NCBI RefSeq assembly: GCF_020911725.1
Contig: NZ_CP076620.1
Span: forward strand, 2,236,501-2,300,500
DNA: 64,000 nt
Reading direction: 5' to 3'
Source of the DNA: Clostridium cadaveris
GTDB lineage: Bacteria > Bacillota > Clostridia > Clostridiales > Clostridiaceae
The notes beneath the pieces are model-generated. The model did not search any database. It saw only the letters and a list, made by a program, of their open reading frames with translations, and was not told where the DNA came from. Of the stretch, positions 63,068 through 64,000 are shown piece after piece; the first letter of the stretch is position 1, and every line of letters begins with the position of its first letter. Both the position numbers and the translations under genes were made by a program.

Positions 63068-63110
63068 AAAATTTCAGCTATGTTTGAACCTAAATAACAT
63101 AGCTGAATTT
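63068..63110 (-). terminator. Terminator-like hairpin after the MerR-like gene
   Basis: AAATTCAGCTATGTT/AACATAGCTGAAATTT stem with TTTTG beyond, on the minus strand. Confidence 0.6.
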
Positions 63111-63147
63111 ATTAAAATCTATTATAATTTATTAAAATATCTGCAAG

Positions 63148-63174
63148 GGCAACAAATAGTCAACATTGTTGCCC
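63148..63174. repeat. Perfect nine-base inverted repeat
   Basis: GGGCAACAA, nine-base spacer, TTGTTGCCC, between the MerR-like gene and the RlmD-like scar. Could be a recombinase or repressor site. Confidence 0.4.
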
Positions 63175-63209
63175 AACTAAAAATCAAAGGATTTATCATT
63201 CCTCCTTTT

Positions 63210-63521
63210 TTACTTATCCAGATGCTGCATTAATAACATACTTTCATTGCCTAAAATAATCATTTTTGTAAGCTTTTCTTGCTGTAATCTAATAATCTCT
63301 TCAAGCTCCCTAATCCTAGATTCTAATTTTCTTCTTTCTAATGGTGACATTGGACTTAATTCACAACCCTCTATTTTCATAATTTCCTCTAGACTATATC
63401 TAGGAGTTGGTATATGTGGATTTCTAGTTATTATTCCTTCTTGTTCATAGTTTATTATAGCTTGTGTAGATACACACCAACGCTCAGATAACATTTGTCT
63501 TGTAATCAAAACTGGATCCAT
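63210..63521 (-). CDS. MerR-like HTH and coiled-coil protein
   Basis: 103 residues with an N-terminal winged helix (MLSERWCVSTQAIINYEQEG; PRYSLEEIMKIEG) of the MerR/excisionase type and a C-terminal coiled coil (about 58-95, RKLESRIRELEEIIRLQQEKL). GGGAGG is eight bases before the ATG. AT-rich, unlike the ICE. Likely a repressor; target unknown. Confidence 0.75.
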   Translation of the reverse strand: MDPVLITRQMLSERWCVSTQAIINYEQEGIITRNPHIPTPRYSLEEIMKIEGCELSPMSPLERRKLESRIRELEEIIRLQQEKLTKMIILGNESMLLMQHLDK

Positions 63522-63588
63522 TGATAATCCTCCCTTTTATTTAAAGTAATAATAAATTCTAATAATATGAATTTGATTTTTGACGGCA

Positions 63589-63614
63589 AAACAAAAGGAG
63601 GCTTAGGCCTCCTA
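63589..63614 (-). terminator. Terminator of the membrane-protein gene
   Basis: AGGAGGC-CTAA-GCCTCCT followed by TTTTGTTTT on the minus strand, overlapping the stop codon. Confidence 0.8.
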
Positions 63615-64000
63615 TTTTAAATTTCTATATTTAAAAACATCCTCTATTTCTTCGTCTACTTTCTTTTTCTCTTTTTTATTCAAATTATCAAATCTTATGC
63701 TCTCTACTACAATTTTTATATTACTCAACGTAATTAAAAATCTATATATTGATACTAATAATAAAACAATTTCTATAGAATATAAATAATTTAGTAAATA
63801 ACCTTGATGTAAATATTTTTCAATCATTAACATATTAAATAATGAAACTATTATAGAATATACACCATATTCTATACCATATTCTATAGACTCATATACT
63901 TTCTTTAAGGCTCCTGCTTTTTCAAATAATTGAATTATTTCCTCTTTGAGAAATCCAAGCATAATAGACAGTGAAGTAAATAAAAATCCTATTAATACTG
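63612..64000 (-). CDS. Membrane protein, C-terminal part (5' end outside window)
   Basis: The frame is open to the window edge and its first residues (VLIGFLFTSLSIMLGFL) are hydrophobic, so the ATG at 63962 is probably internal. Visible: a membrane segment at the edge, a soluble stretch, two further helices (about 32-48 and 57-80 from the ATG) and a charged tail. No family recognised. Confidence 0.65.
   Translation of the reverse strand, partial: VLIGFLFTSLSIMLGFLKEEIIQLFEKAGALKKVYESIEYGIEYGVYSIIVSLFNMLMIEKYLHQGYLLNYLYSIEIVLLLVSIYRFLITLSNIKIVVESIRFDNLNKKEKKKVDEEIEDVFKYRNLK

Overview
The window looks like Firmicutes DNA, most likely a gut or clostridial species (Lachnospiraceae or Clostridioides-like). 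The reasons are consistent GGAGG ribosome sites, AT-rich flanks, and a densely packed, more GC-rich integrative and conjugative element (ICE) of the Tn1549/CTn5 kind filling about 10.2-59.8 kb. No rRNA, tRNA or CRISPR array was seen.

Layout. 1-1634: right-hand part of an IS21-family insertion sequence (istA end, istB, an extra third ORF, terminal repeats). 1730-10026: a complete type I restriction-modification operon on the minus strand (XRE regulator, hsdM, hsdS, hsdR) with its own promoter and terminator; a run of nine G forms the hsdR ribosome site. 10199-15918: recombination and control end of the ICE, with a large serine recombinase, a MazF-type toxin, a sigma-70-region-4-like protein, and a leader region interrupted by a group IIC intron. 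15919-22308: cargo resembling lantibiotic or peptide self-protection (ABC ATPase, two permeases, small membrane protein, lipoprotein, GntR regulator) divergent from a two-component system, then an XRE gene. 22320-23902: an IS1182-type element flanked by a 26-bp duplication. 23944-39030: conjugation module with a peptidoglycan hydrolase (frameshifted), sortase B, VirB4, PrgI, a VirB6-like membrane protein, a Maff2 pilin-like protein, VirD4 (split by a second group II intron), PcfB, relaxase and MobC, with a candidate oriT just upstream. 39124-53459: PcfM, Toprim primase, a low-GC two-gene cargo (phospholipase-D-fold protein plus a zinc-ribbon/SEC-C protein), a 2,590-residue methylase/helicase with tnpV overprinted inside it, and small conserved genes. 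53463-59828: a large Cna-B/thioester surface protein, ParB, ParA and a small protein.

59899-62575: a three-gene minus-strand operon resembling qatB-qatC-qatD of the Qat anti-phage system but without the QatA ATPase. 62645-63055: a reading frame ending in an HVETVVLL-like RlmD/RumA C-terminal motif plus tail, probably a recombination scar or attachment-site remnant. 63068-64000: AT-rich DNA with a MerR-like HTH gene and the end of a membrane-protein gene.

Function together: the VirB4/VirD4/VirB6/PrgI/Maff2 set, relaxase, MobC and wall hydrolase move the element; sortase and the surface protein probably help cell contact; ParAB and the recombinase maintain it. Restriction-modification, Qat-like, PLD/SEC-C and the peptide-protection ABC system are accessory defence or survival cargo. 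The most notable items are the ATPase-less Qat operon, the PLD/SEC-C pair, tnpV overprinting, intron-split virD4, and the poly-G tract at hsdR.
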